Shown: in pieces, positions 8,617-17,470 of the stretch
Layout: each line of letters starts with the position of its first letter
How positions within the stretch are numbered: the stretch's first letter is position 1
Assembly (NCBI GenBank): GCA_030530775.1
Contig: JAUMUG010000006.1
Span: 74,645 to 138,644, forward strand
DNA from: Lautropia sp.
GTDB taxonomy: Bacteria > Pseudomonadota > Gammaproteobacteria > Burkholderiales > Burkholderiaceae_E
Length of the DNA stretch: 64,000 bases
Direction of reading: 5' to 3'
The notes under the pieces: generated by a model
What the model saw: the letters and a program-made list of their open reading frames with translations, nothing else
Told to the model about the DNA's origin: nothing
The model's database searches: none
Made by a program: the position numbers and the translations under genes

Positions 8617-10140
8617 GTGCGCCCAGCATGGGCGGACACCTGGAGGTGAAAGTCCTCCCACAAGCTGATCACGGTGAGTGAAGCGAAGCGCAACTGCATG
8701 CGGGCGACCAAATGTGGGGAGCAAGCGTGGAGCATAAACTGCGAGCCGATGGACGAGAACCGGATACGAGGCACTGCCGAGCAGGGCGAGCGGGCATGAA
8801 ACCGCAAAGCGCTCGTGATCAAGGCGAAGCGGTGTAAATCCGGCGGTTGTGCAGTGAAGGTGTGCGTTCTTACCTGGGGAGACCTCGCCTCGATCCTGAA
8901 AGGGTAACGGCGTCGAGCCGGAGCGAGGAGTCAGCAGAGGTCGTAGTAGCCGACAGCAGTCGGCGAAGGACCGAACGAGAAGGAGTACCACTTGGCATGA
9001 GGATGCAAGGCGTAGGGGCTCAGATGTCTGCGAAGGCAGAGCGGCCCCGTGTAGCGGAGGGTGAAGCCCGAGGCGAGCGGGGACGTGAGCAAACGGCTTG
9101 CCCGCCTCATGAGGATGAGGATACAGGGTCGGCGTTGCTGGATGCGATGCTGACGAGAGCGAACATGCTGCAAGCGTGGAAGCAGGTTCGTGCCAACAAG
9201 GGTGCAGCGGGCGTGGACGGACTGGACATTGATCAGACGGCCCGAGCGCTGCTGAACACCTGGCCGGACATACGCGAATGACTGCAACGGGGGGGCGTAT
9301 CGGCCCAGTCCGGTACGACGGGTGTTGATCCCGAAACCGACGGGAGGCGAGCGGGAGCTGGGCATTCCGATGGTGATGGATCGGCTGATCCAGCAGGCAC
9401 TGCTGCAAGTGCTGCAACCGATCCTCGATCCGGGCTTCAGTGCGCACAGCTATGGTTTTCGGCCTGGGCGCAGTGCGCATCAGGCGGTGCTGGCCGCACA
9501 GTCAGTCGTGCAGGCGGGCAGGAAGATCGTGGTGGATGTGGAGCTGGAGAAATTCTTCGATCGGGTCAATCACGACATTCTGATCGATCGGCTGCGCAGA
9601 CGCATTCCGGATCCGGCGGTGATCCGTCTGGTACGGGCGTATCTGAACAGCGGCATCATGGATGGCGGATTGGTCAGTGCGAGACAGGAGGGCACGCCGC
9701 AAGGAGCTCCGCTGTGGCCACTGCTGGCCAACGTGATGCTGGACGAAGTGGACAAGGCGCTGGAGCTTCAGGCAACGGATACGCTCGTTGACACGGCGTT
9801 CAGGCGGTCGAAGCCTGCAACAGGTGGTGGATCGGTTACGCATCTACCTGCTGGGCTGGAAGAACTACTTTGGGTTGGCGCAGACATCAGGCGTCTGGCA
9901 GAAGCTGGACGAGTGGATACGCCATCGATTGCGGTGCATTCAGCTGAAGCAGTGGAAACGTGGCAAGACGATCTACCGAGAGCTGCTGGCGCTGGGCGCT
10001 CCGGCCTGGCTGGCGCAGAAAGTGGCGGCCAACAGCCGGCGGTGGTGGCGCAACAGCGGCAAGTCGCTCAATGGCGTGCTGACCACCAGTGGCCGTGGCT
10101 TTCCGTTCGTGCCGATACGGCCGCTGACCATCAGTAATCG
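8617..10140 (+). mobile_element. Degenerate bacterial class C group II intron
   Basis: The 5' boundary is GTGCG at 8617, matching the group II consensus, followed by a domain I-like segment with GGAGGTGAAAGTCCTCC (about 8640-8660) and roughly 380 bases of structured RNA before the intron-encoded protein. The insertion lies directly after a terminator hairpin and its T-run, the known target preference of class C introns. The encoded reverse transcriptase is a pseudogene. I cannot find a recognisable domain V/VI at the 3' side, so the right end is approximate, set where similarity to the maturase C-terminus fades; the element appears truncated there. It is therefore probably neither mobile nor able to splice. 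Confidence 0.8.
8997..10140 (+). pseudogene. ltrA: Group II intron reverse transcriptase/maturase, broken
   Basis: Three pieces in different frames. Piece 1 (8997-9281) has the N-terminal pattern MLQAWKQVRANKGAAGVDG and stops at TGA 9279-9281. A seven-G tract right after it shifts the frame by one. Piece 2 (about 9300-9780) holds LIPKPTGGERELGIPMVMDR, SYGFRPGRSAHQAV, VDVELEKFFDRVNHDIL and EGTPQGAPLWPLLANVMLDEVD. It then jumps, in another frame, to piece 3 (about 9790-10085) with the maturase domain (GRSLQQVVDRLRIYLLGWKNYF, RHRLRCIQLKQWKRGKT, ANSRRWWRNSGKSLN). The segment that should hold the catalytic YADD motif is deleted, roughly 100 residues by comparison with intact proteins as I remember them. 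It cannot be an active reverse transcriptase. The final boundary is approximate. Confidence 0.9.
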
Positions 10141-10235
10141 ATGCGCGGCCGCTCATCCTGCCGCCGTTGCCAAGCGACGGATGCTTACCCAGACTCTGTG
10201 TTCTGTCGGGCTTCATTGTCCTGGATGCGGAGCGT

Positions 10236-10772
10236 ATGAAAGCGGCACACAGACCCATTGCGGGCTTCACCCTTGTCGAGATGCTCGTCGTGATGGCGAT
10301 CTTCGGTATCGTCGCGGCTATTGCTGCACCCAGTTTCCGGGACTACGCACTGCGCCGCTCGATCGCGGTGCAGGTCAGTGATCTGGCCGGCGCTTTGCGT
10401 CTGGCGCGTTCGGAGGCACTGAAAAGAGGCAAGGAAGTGTCGTTGTGTCCGAGCCAGAACACGCATGTCATCAAGCCATCCTGCAATGCGGAGGCAACGA
10501 ACTGGGGGCAGGGCTATCTGGTGTTCGTCGGCAGTGTCGACCGAAATGATCAGTTCCTGCGTGCGCAGCAGCCCTATGGTTCCGGCGGCAGCATCACGGC
10601 CAATGTCAAAGGTGCGATCCGCTTCAATGGCAATGGGGTATTGCGCAGCGGTGGGGCGCGTCAGTTCACCTTTACGCCGCCCTTGAATGCGAACGACAGA
10701 TCCTACAAGAGTCTCACACACACCGTTTGTCTGACGTCCAATGGCGTGCTGTTGCCGGGCAGCTGCTCATGA
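10236..10772 (+). CDS. fimT: Type IV minor pilin, GspH/FimT family
   Basis: Minor pseudopilin/pilin thought to help prime type IV pilus assembly in the inner membrane. The N-terminus is a class III signal, MKAAHRPIAG followed by FTLVEMLVVMAIFGIVAAI, with Gly at -1 and Glu at +5 of the mature protein, then a hydrophobic helix and a globular GspH-like domain (SDLAGALRLARSEALKRGKEV). The ATG at 10236 gives a normal ten-residue leader. At 178 residues the size is typical. It is the first gene of the pilus operon and starts about 100 bases after the last recognisable piece of the broken intron. Cysteines in the C-terminal half may form a disulfide. Confidence 0.88.
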   Translation: MKAAHRPIAGFTLVEMLVVMAIFGIVAAIAAPSFRDYALRRSIAVQVSDLAGALRLARSEALKRGKEVSLCPSQNTHVIKPSCNAEATNWGQGYLVFVGSVDRNDQFLRAQQPYGSGGSITANVKGAIRFNGNGVLRSGGARQFTFTPPLNANDRSYKSLTHTVCLTSNGVLLPGSCS

Positions 10773-10822
10773 CCCGTCCTGCTCGATGGTGTCTTCTCAT
10801 GACTGAAAGGGGGGCTGATCCA

Positions 10823-11413
10823 ATGCAGAAACCACACAGGCCGACGGGCAAAACATGCTGCTGCGCGCGGGCAAATGACGTCTCCGGCCGTCAGCGGGGC
10901 TCGAGCATGATCGAGGTGTTGGTGGCGGTCGTGTTGCTGTCGGTTGGCATGCTGTCGATGTTGTGGGCGCAATCGAAGTCGATGCAATATGAGCGCAGCG
11001 CCGAGCTGCGGGGCATTGCTTTGCAGTTGAGTGCTGCGCTTTCGGACCGGATCAGAGCCAACTCGGGTGCTGCGGCAAGCTATGCATTCACCGTGGCCTA
11101 CGACGCTAACAGAAACATCCCCGCAGCAGGCACCAATTGCAACACGACCGTCTGTACGCCTGAACAGATGGCTGCTTTCGATCTGAGCGAACTGCGCCGT
11201 TCCATTCGCAACAGTCTGCCAGGGGGGGATTTCTATGTCGAAAACCTGGGGCAGGGACGAATGAACATCTGGGCACTCTGGCTGCAGCCGGTCAGCTCTG
11301 CCGGTTCGGAAGATGATGAAGACCCGAACATTTCATTTTCGTCGATGTGTCCGCAGGGGATCGGCCGGCCGACGATCGTTCCGCAGTGCATGCCTTTGGG
11401 AGTGATGTTGTGA
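10823..11413 (+). CDS. pilV: Type IV pilus minor pilin PilV
   Basis: Minor pilin in the inner-membrane priming complex. After a 26-residue leader comes RGSSMIEVLVAVVLLSVGML, with Gly at -1 and Glu at +5, then YERSAELRGIALQLSAALSDRIRAN, a typical PilV helix. The start ATG at 10823 is supported by AGGGGGG eight bases upstream; an alternative ATG at 10799 would lengthen the leader further. The leader contains a Cys-Cys-Cys run and is longer than most prepilin leaders. The stop overlaps the next gene's GTG by four bases, implying translational coupling. Product 196 residues. Confidence 0.85.
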   Translation: MQKPHRPTGKTCCCARANDVSGRQRGSSMIEVLVAVVLLSVGMLSMLWAQSKSMQYERSAELRGIALQLSAALSDRIRANSGAAASYAFTVAYDANRNIPAAGTNCNTTVCTPEQMAAFDLSELRRSIRNSLPGGDFYVENLGQGRMNIWALWLQPVSSAGSEDDEDPNISFSSMCPQGIGRPTIVPQCMPLGVML

Positions 11414-12510
11414 AACGCGAAATCATGCGCAAACGAGCTCGCGACGCCGTCGGAATCGCATTGCGCCCGTGTGACGGTGCAGAAGGCGGCAGGGGCAGCA
11501 GGCGCCGGGAATTCCCGCTTGCTGCCCGTGATCTTTGCGCGCCCCGAACTCCTGGGCGCTCGGGCGCCGTACAACAGGGCTTTTCGATGATCGAGATGAT
11601 CATCTCGGTGGCGATCGGCCTGGTGGTGACCGGGGCGGTGCTTTACACGGTGACCGGTGCCACGGCTTCGGGGCGCAAGCAGGACGTGCAGGCCCGTATG
11701 CACGACATGGGCCAGATGGCATTGAACCAGCTGACCGAACACGCCCGTATGGCGGGTTTCTGGATGCCACCATCGGAAGTGACGGCGGGGGACGCGCTGC
11801 TGGACAATGAACTGCCGATACGGGGGTGCGATGGCGGATTCGAGGATGTCGGTGCCGCATGGAATGCACTGAAGTGCCGGGGGGCGACCGGCACCCGGTC
11901 CAGTGATGGTCTGGCCCTGCGCTTTCAGGTGCAGGAAGGTGGGCGGAACTGGGATTGTGCGGGTAACGATATCCTCAACGCATCGATGTTGGCCGAAGCA
12001 CAGGCAGCGGCGCAACGCAACAACAAGACGGCTCCCAATGTCACGGCCCAGGAAGTCATCGAAGAGCGTTACTTCGTGGCCGACGCAGCAACCGGCAATC
12101 CGGGGCTGTTCTGTCGCTCGAGTGCCCAGGCCGCCGGCGATCGTGCCGAGCAGATCGTCGACAACGTCGAGCAGTTCCGCGTGCGTTACGGGTTGTCGCC
12201 GCTGAATGCTGAAACAAACACCCACAACTCCATCTTCGATCTGCGTTCGATCGAGGGGCGGACGGCACGTTATGTTTCGGCAAGTGCATTGACGACGAAC
12301 TGTTCGTCGTCCAATCGGGTGGCGGACAGTTGGTGTTCGGTGAACAGCGTGCGCATCTGTGTGGTGTTGCGCAGTGAAGACAATGCAGTCGATCAGCCCA
12401 ATGCGCCTTATGTCGATTGCGACGGCCATGTACAGACACAGAACGACCGCCGGTTTCGCCAGGCCTTTTCGACCACGGTCGCCATTCGGAACAGGATTTC
12501 GACACCATGA
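11410..12510 (+). CDS. pilW: Type IV pilus minor pilin PilW
   Basis: Minor pilin, recognised by QQGFSMIEMIISVAIGLVVTGAVLYTVTG (cleavage after Gly, Glu at +5), then QDVQARMHDMGQMALNQLTEHARMAGFW, a classic PilW segment, and a large globular domain with many cysteines. The chosen GTG overlaps the pilV stop (GTGA); an ATG at 11425 is also possible. Either way the leader before the cleavage Gly is about 50-57 residues, arginine- and proline-rich, which is much longer than the usual 5-25 for prepilins. The gene ends in an ATGA overlap with pilX. Length 366 residues fits PilW once the leader is discounted. Confidence 0.85.
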   Translation: MKREIMRKRARDAVGIALRPCDGAEGGRGSRRREFPLAARDLCAPRTPGRSGAVQQGFSMIEMIISVAIGLVVTGAVLYTVTGATASGRKQDVQARMHDMGQMALNQLTEHARMAGFWMPPSEVTAGDALLDNELPIRGCDGGFEDVGAAWNALKCRGATGTRSSDGLALRFQVQEGGRNWDCAGNDILNASMLAEAQAAAQRNNKTAPNVTAQEVIEERYFVADAATGNPGLFCRSSAQAAGDRAEQIVDNVEQFRVRYGLSPLNAETNTHNSIFDLRSIEGRTARYVSASALTTNCSSSNRVADSWCSVNSVRICVVLRSEDNAVDQPNAPYVDCDGHVQTQNDRRFRQAFSTTVAIRNRISTP

Positions 12511-13127
12511 AGTATGATGACGCAGCCAAATTCATGGCATCGCAGGATCAACGGGGTGTGGTGATGTTGATGACCCTGATTCTGCTGGCCGTGATGGCGA
12601 TGGGGACGGCCATGGCCGTCAAAGTATCGATGAATACCGATATGGTGGCTCATAACCTACGCAACAGGCAGTTGGCCTTTCAGGCAGCGGAAATGGCCTT
12701 GCGCCATTGTGAAACCATGATCACAGACAATCCGGCCGGTACCTTGATGATCGCCGGAGAACTGTCGAGTTCGAAAGTGATTCCCAGAAATGAATGGCTG
12801 GACGAATCGCTTTGGAAGGACTACAAACACGAAGTGTCTCTGAACACGCTGGGCATGCCGAATACGGTGCGTGTCGCACCGCAGTGCATGATTCGGCATT
12901 TCACCATCGATGAATGGCGCGAGATCAATCCGCCTGTGGCCGGCTCCGTGACGGCCGAGTCGCGTGGATTCGATGCCAATCATCTCGTGTTCTATCGGAT
13001 CACTGCCAGGGGGTTCAGCCCGGATTATCGGGCGGCCCCCGCGTTGAGTAGCGGAAACGGCTGGGATTACCAGAACACTCGTGGTTCCGAAGTGCGTTTG
13101 CAATCCATGATCCGGAGCATTCAATGA
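12507..13127 (+). CDS. pilX: Type IV pilus assembly protein PilX
   Basis: Starts at the ATG overlapping the pilW stop (ATGA). Near the N-terminus is QRGVVMLMTLILLAVMAMGTAMA, the PilX-type hydrophobic helix, followed by MNTDMVAHNLRNRQLAFQAAEMALRHCE, the conserved PilX_N region. Like other PilX proteins it lacks the strict Glu+5 prepilin pattern: the helix follows Arg-Gly and has no Glu at +5. The C-terminal part is variable, with cysteines that may form a disulfide. Length 206 residues is normal. PilX is thought to act with PilV, PilW and PilY1 at the pilus tip. Overlaps the following pilin gene by four bases. Confidence 0.85.
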   Translation: MKYDDAAKFMASQDQRGVVMLMTLILLAVMAMGTAMAVKVSMNTDMVAHNLRNRQLAFQAAEMALRHCETMITDNPAGTLMIAGELSSSKVIPRNEWLDESLWKDYKHEVSLNTLGMPNTVRVAPQCMIRHFTIDEWREINPPVAGSVTAESRGFDANHLVFYRITARGFSPDYRAAPALSSGNGWDYQNTRGSEVRLQSMIRSIQ

Positions 13128-13582
13128 ACGGCGGGACAGCACAGAAAGGCGACAAGGTGATGAAGGTGCGTGGTTTCACATTGATCGAAGTGATGGTGAC
13201 ACTGGTGATCGTCGGTATTCTGTCGGCCATCGCGGTACCTTCGTACTTCGAGTACGTCAGGCGGGCCAATCGTGCCGAGATGCAGGCGATCATGATGGAG
13301 GCAGCGCAATATCTACAGCGTTTCTATACCGTCAACAATGCCTACGACAAGGATCGGAACGGTAAAGCATTCGAGCTGCCGGATTCGCTCAAGAAATCTC
13401 CCCGACAGGGAACCGCACGATACCGTCTCACGATCGATGCGCAACCCCATGCCTATATTCTCACGGCAGTGCCGGTATCAGGTTACAAGGAGCCCTGTGG
13501 TCAGTTCAAGATGAGCAATACCGGCAGAAAGTACTTGTACGGTGCCCAGGCAGGCAACACGATTCAGAGCTGCTGGCGCTGA
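13124..13582 (+). CDS. pilE: Type IV pilin, PilE-like
   Basis: Pilin-like protein with leader ending KVRG and mature FTLIEVMVTLVIVGILSAIAVPSYFEYVRRANRAEMQ, the full N-terminal pilin helix with Glu at +5. The C-terminal half has two cysteines (EPCGQFK and QSCWR) that probably form the D-loop disulfide. The ATG at 13124 overlaps the pilX stop (ATGA); an internal ATG at 13160 would give a more standard five-residue leader and has AAAGG upstream, so the true start is uncertain. At about 140-150 residues it is the size of a minor pilin PilE. It lies before pilY1 here, whereas in Pseudomonas pilE follows pilY1. Confidence 0.83.
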   Translation: MNGGTAQKGDKVMKVRGFTLIEVMVTLVIVGILSAIAVPSYFEYVRRANRAEMQAIMMEAAQYLQRFYTVNNAYDKDRNGKAFELPDSLKKSPRQGTARYRLTIDAQPHAYILTAVPVSGYKEPCGQFKMSNTGRKYLYGAQAGNTIQSCWR

Positions 13583-13607
13583 GATATCGTCGAGAACCCC
13601 GTTTTGG

Positions 13608-13633
13608 CTTTGCACTCAATCTTTGCACTCAAT
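13608..13633 (+). repeat. 13-bp exact tandem repeat before pilY1
   Basis: CTTTGCACTCAAT occurs twice head to tail (13608-13620, 13621-13633) in the short gap between the pilin gene and pilY1, about 50 bases before the pilY1 start codon. Confidence 0.9.
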
Positions 13634-13681
13634 GCCTGCCTTGGCAGGTTTCGATCCAACCGTGTTCAGCTTTCCGAGATC

Positions 13682-16600
13682 ATGATTCCGTTCAAACAGC
13701 AGCGTTCCGACCGTGCTTTTGCGCCGCGATCGATCGGGTTACACGTTCAGCGTGCGTTGTTTCTGGTGTCCTGTGCCGCGACGGCCTCTGCCACGCACGC
13801 CGGAATCGCCCAACAGTCGCTGATCGTCAAGGATCCGATTGCCGTCGAACCCAACATCATATTCACACTCGATGACTCGGGTTCGATGGCGTACAACTTC
13901 GTGCCCGATGAGGACCTGGGGTCAGAGTCGTTCGCCTTTCACCCGAAAGAGCCGAGGCGGTACTACTTTCATGCCCAAGGGGTACTGGCCACCACCGACA
14001 ACAACGTGCTGGGGGCACGTCGCCGGGCATACAAGATCAATCAGATCTACTACAACCCGGAAATCCTGTATCGGCCTTGGGTGAATCCAGATTTCAGACC
14101 AGGTGTGGACCCGGAGACGAGCCGTTACCTGGCGAATGCCGATCCCAAGGCAGCCTATTTCCATCTGGGCTTTCCCAGTGTGGAGGAACTGCGTCGGCTG
14201 GTGCCGAACCAGACTGTTCGTGATGGTGGCTTTCAGGAAAATGGGAAGTACATTCGCAATCTGAGAGTCGATCTGACCGGGGTGCAGCCACGCGGTGATC
14301 TGGAGATCTGTCGTGAGTCACAGCCGTCGGCCAGCGCCGCGGGCAGAAGCTGCCCCGACGATACTTCGATCAGGAGCATCATGCCGGCCACCTGGTACGA
14401 GTTCATCGGGCCGGAGAATCCGACCGAGGCCGACAAGAACAATATTGCGTACTACCGACGGTATTCCATCCATGAGATGGCTGAAGGAAGTACGGTCCAG
14501 CGCGGCAAAGAACGTACCGACTGCGCGCGAGGCAGTGATGCGAACACCCGTCTCTGCACGAAGGCACAGGAGTACCAGAATTTTGCCAACTGGTATCAGT
14601 ACCATCGCACCCGCATGCATGTGGCCATTGCGGCGGTGGGGCAGGCCTTCATGACGTTGCCCGAGGAAGTCCGGGTCGGCTACGGACGCATCAACAACAC
14701 TTACAACAACGATATCGATGGTAAGCGGCACACCGTGATCGAGCGTGGTGTCAGAAGTTTCAAGGGCAAAGACCGTAAGGATTTCTTCAGCTGGCTCAAC
14801 GGTAACATCGGTTCCGGTGCCACGCCGTTGCTCAACGCTACCAACGTGGTGGGCAAGTATTTCGAGCGTGAGGACGATGGTGGTCCGTGGTCCAATGATC
14901 CCGCCAAACGATCGAAGAGCAAACCGCTGAGCTGCCGGCGTTCTTATCATGTGCTGATGACCGACGGTCAGTACAACGATCAGGACCCGACCAGATTCAA
15001 TCTGGAAGCCGACAATGTCATTGGACCAGTCATTACCGGCCCCGATGGGCAGACCTTCCAGTACAAACCGGAGCGGCCCTTTGCCAGCGCGACCAAAGGT
15101 ACGCTGGCGGACTATGCCATGCATTTCTGGAATCGTGATCTGCAGCCGAAGCTGACCAACGACGTATCGGACAGTTCCAGTCCGGCATTCTGGCAACATC
15201 TCACGATGTACACGCTGAGCTTCGGTGTCGAGGGCAGTCTGAGCGCACCCGAAGACCTGGAGGCGATCAAGGCCGGCACGAAGAGCTGGCCCTCGACGAT
15301 CGAGCCCAACTCCGCCCAGACGATCGATGACCTGTGGCATGCCGCGGTCAACACCCGGGGCGAGTATGTGAACGTGCGTGACGGCACGGGCTTCATGTCG
15401 CAGATTCAGCGGATGCTCGAGGCCATTCTCGGTCGAAAGGGCAGCACTGCGGGGGTGACCGTCAATTCGCAGGCATTGCAGGCCGGCAACATCAAGTTCG
15501 TTCCATCGTTCGTGACCAAGCAATGGACCGGCAACTTGGAGGCCTATGAGCTGGATGCCGATGGTGCCGAAGTGGACAAGTTGTGGGATGCCAACGAAAA
15601 GCTGCCCGATCCCGCGCTGCGCCGGCTGTTCGTGGGCACCGGGGAGGCGACCGGCGCCAGGAGTGCGAGTTTCAACTGGGGCAACCATTTGCCCAGCGCG
15701 CTCAGAACGTCCCTGTTGACGAGCGCCGGTCTGAACGCCAGTCAGGGGGCCTTGTTGATCGATTATCTGCGGGGTGACAAGACGCAGGATGCCGCGCTTT
15801 TCCGCGGGAGGGAAATCCGCAGCCGCATCGGGCATATCGTGAACTCTCCCCCCGTGTACGTCGGCGCCGAGATCGACCGCGGCTATCGTTTCCTACCGGA
15901 AACACTTGGCGGCAAGAACACCGGAGCCAGTGCCTACAAAAAGTATCTGAGCCGCAAGAAAGCCGGCACCACTCGGCCGGGCACCGTCTTCATCGGTAGC
16001 AATGACGGAATCTTGCACGCTTTCGACGCGAAGACCGGTGTCGAAACCTATGGTTTCATTCCCCATGCCGTTGCCAGCGAGATGGCACGCTCATCCAGAA
16101 AGGACTATTCGGTCCGTTTCCTGATGGATGGGCCGCTGATCGAACGTGATGCTTACTGGGACAACGAATGGCACAACGTGCTGGTGGGTACCACCGGTGC
16201 GGGGCCGCGATCGGTGTTCGCCCTGAATGTCGACGATACGCGGCAGGATTCACTGGATCAGAACACCGTGCTGTGGGAGCTGGACGCCATCAAACAGCCC
16301 GAGCTGGGGCATGTGCTGGCCGCTCCCGAAGTCGGGATCACCCGTGACGGCCGCTGGGTGGCTGTGTTCGGCAACGGCTACGAAAGCAAGTCCTTCCGTG
16401 CGCAGCTCTTCGTGGTGGATCTGAAGACAGGCGACGTGCTGGCCCGGCTGGATGCCGACAAGGGCAAGCAGCGTTCGGCGACACGGCCCAATGGCCTGGG
16501 CGGGGTGACTCTGGTCAGGGATGGCAATCAGGTGATCACTGCAGCCTATGCGGGCGATTTGCAAGGCAATCTGTGGAAGTTCGATCTCTCGTCTGAACGG

Positions 16601-17470
16601 GTTTCCGACTGGAAAGTGGCCTTGGACGGCAAGCCACTTTTCAACACGGCGAACTCTGCCGGCAAGGCACGTCCGATCAGCGCGGCACCGGCGGTGGTGA
16701 CCCATCCGTTGGGTGGGGCGATGGTGCTCTTCGGAACCGGCAAGCTGTTCGATGAGGGCGATCAGAACACCAAGGATGTGGAATCCGTCTATGGTGTCTG
16801 GGACAAGGCACGCCTGCAGACCGGTATCGATGGCAGGATGAGCTGGGTCGATGAGGAAGTCGTGACGGCCGACAGGATTCGGGACAACCGTGCGACGCTG
16901 ATCCTGGGCGGTCAGTATGCAACCATCGATGCCTCGGTGCCGGATTGGACGCAAGAGCGCGGCTGGCGTCTGCCTCTGACGATGTTGCTGGTCGGGGGAC
17001 AGCGTTCGATCCTGCCGCCGCAGATGGTGACCGGCCTTGCTCTGTTCGAGACGATGAGTCCGGTGCTCTCGACCGAAGAAGCCGACAATGCGTGCCGCAG
17101 GAAGATCAACACGCCCGGATTCAATCTGCTGCTCGATCCTTTGTCCGGTGCCATGACCCGGAAGGCGGTGGTCGACACCGACAGGAACCGGATCATCAAC
17201 GAGAACGACACGGCCGTCGGCGGCTGGTCCGTCAATGACTGGACGGGGCGTTCGGTGGTGCTCACGCAGCCGCCGGCCCCGCCGTGTACCTCGGGCAACT
17301 GCACGCAGACTTCCTCTGCGCGGGGAACCTGTGGGCCGGGTACGCTGCGGAACAGTCTGCAGAATGTCGGTGCCGACGAAACCCTGTGTGTGGACGTTCC
17401 CGGGCCTTCGCGCTGGTGGTGGCGTGAGCTGTCGGTTCCCGACAGAACCTATGAGCCGGGAGGGGCCTGA
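13682..17470 (+). CDS. pilY1: Type IV pilus tip adhesin/assembly protein PilY1
   Basis: Large exported protein (1262 residues) at the pilus tip that controls extension/retraction and often adhesion or surface sensing. Seen: an N-terminal export signal (hydrophobic RALFLVSCAATASATHA), then PNIIFTLDDSGSM (DxSxS metal-site motif of a von Willebrand A-like domain, residues 64-69), HVLMTDGQYND in the same domain, and from about residue 690 the PilY1 beta-propeller domain with GTVFIGSNDGILHAFDAKTG and VGTTGAGPRSVFALNV. Near the C-terminus is an EF-hand-like calcium loop (DTDRNRIINEND, residues 1165-1176). The ATG at 13682 places the signal properly; an upstream TTG is in frame. Last gene of the operon, followed by a strong hairpin. 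Confidence 0.93.
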   Translation: MIPFKQQRSDRAFAPRSIGLHVQRALFLVSCAATASATHAGIAQQSLIVKDPIAVEPNIIFTLDDSGSMAYNFVPDEDLGSESFAFHPKEPRRYYFHAQGVLATTDNNVLGARRRAYKINQIYYNPEILYRPWVNPDFRPGVDPETSRYLANADPKAAYFHLGFPSVEELRRLVPNQTVRDGGFQENGKYIRNLRVDLTGVQPRGDLEICRESQPSASAAGRSCPDDTSIRSIMPATWYEFIGPENPTEADKNNIAYYRRYSIHEMAEGSTVQRGKERTDCARGSDANTRLCTKAQEYQNFANWYQYHRTRMHVAIAAVGQAFMTLPEEVRVGYGRINNTYNNDIDGKRHTVIERGVRSFKGKDRKDFFSWLNGNIGSGATPLLNATNVVGKYFEREDDGGPWSNDPAKRSKSKPLSCRRSYHVLMTDGQYNDQDPTRFNLEADNVIGPVITGPDGQTFQYKPERPFASATKGTLADYAMHFWNRDLQPKLTNDVSDSSSPAFWQHLTMYTLSFGVEGSLSAPEDLEAIKAGTKSWPSTIEPNSAQTIDDLWHAAVNTRGEYVNVRDGTGFMSQIQRMLEAILGRKGSTAGVTVNSQALQAGNIKFVPSFVTKQWTGNLEAYELDADGAEVDKLWDANEKLPDPALRRLFVGTGEATGARSASFNWGNHLPSALRTSLLTSAGLNASQGALLIDYLRGDKTQDAALFRGREIRSRIGHIVNSPPVYVGAEIDRGYRFLPETLGGKNTGASAYKKYLSRKKAGTTRPGTVFIGSNDGILHAFDAKTGVETYGFIPHAVASEMARSSRKDYSVRFLMDGPLIERDAYWDNEWHNVLVGTTGAGPRSVFALNVDDTRQDSLDQNTVLWELDAIKQPELGHVLAAPEVGITRDGRWVAVFGNGYESKSFRAQLFVVDLKTGDVLARLDADKGKQRSATRPNGLGGVTLVRDGNQVITAAYAGDLQGNLWKFDLSSERVSDWKVALDGKPLFNTANSAGKARPISAAPAVVTHPLGGAMVLFGTGKLFDEGDQNTKDVESVYGVWDKARLQTGIDGRMSWVDEEVVTADRIRDNRATLILGGQYATIDASVPDWTQERGWRLPLTMLLVGGQRSILPPQMVTGLALFETMSPVLSTEEADNACRRKINTPGFNLLLDPLSGAMTRKAVVDTDRNRIINENDTAVGGWSVNDWTGRSVVLTQPPAPPCTSGNCTQTSSARGTCGPGTLRNSLQNVGADETLCVDVPGPSRWWWRELSVPDRTYEPGGA

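Noticed and set aside
9322..10137. Calling the 271-codon frame an intact reverse transcriptase
   Set aside because: It lacks the N-terminal part and the YADD motif, and runs out of frame into the maturase region; it is one piece of a pseudogene.
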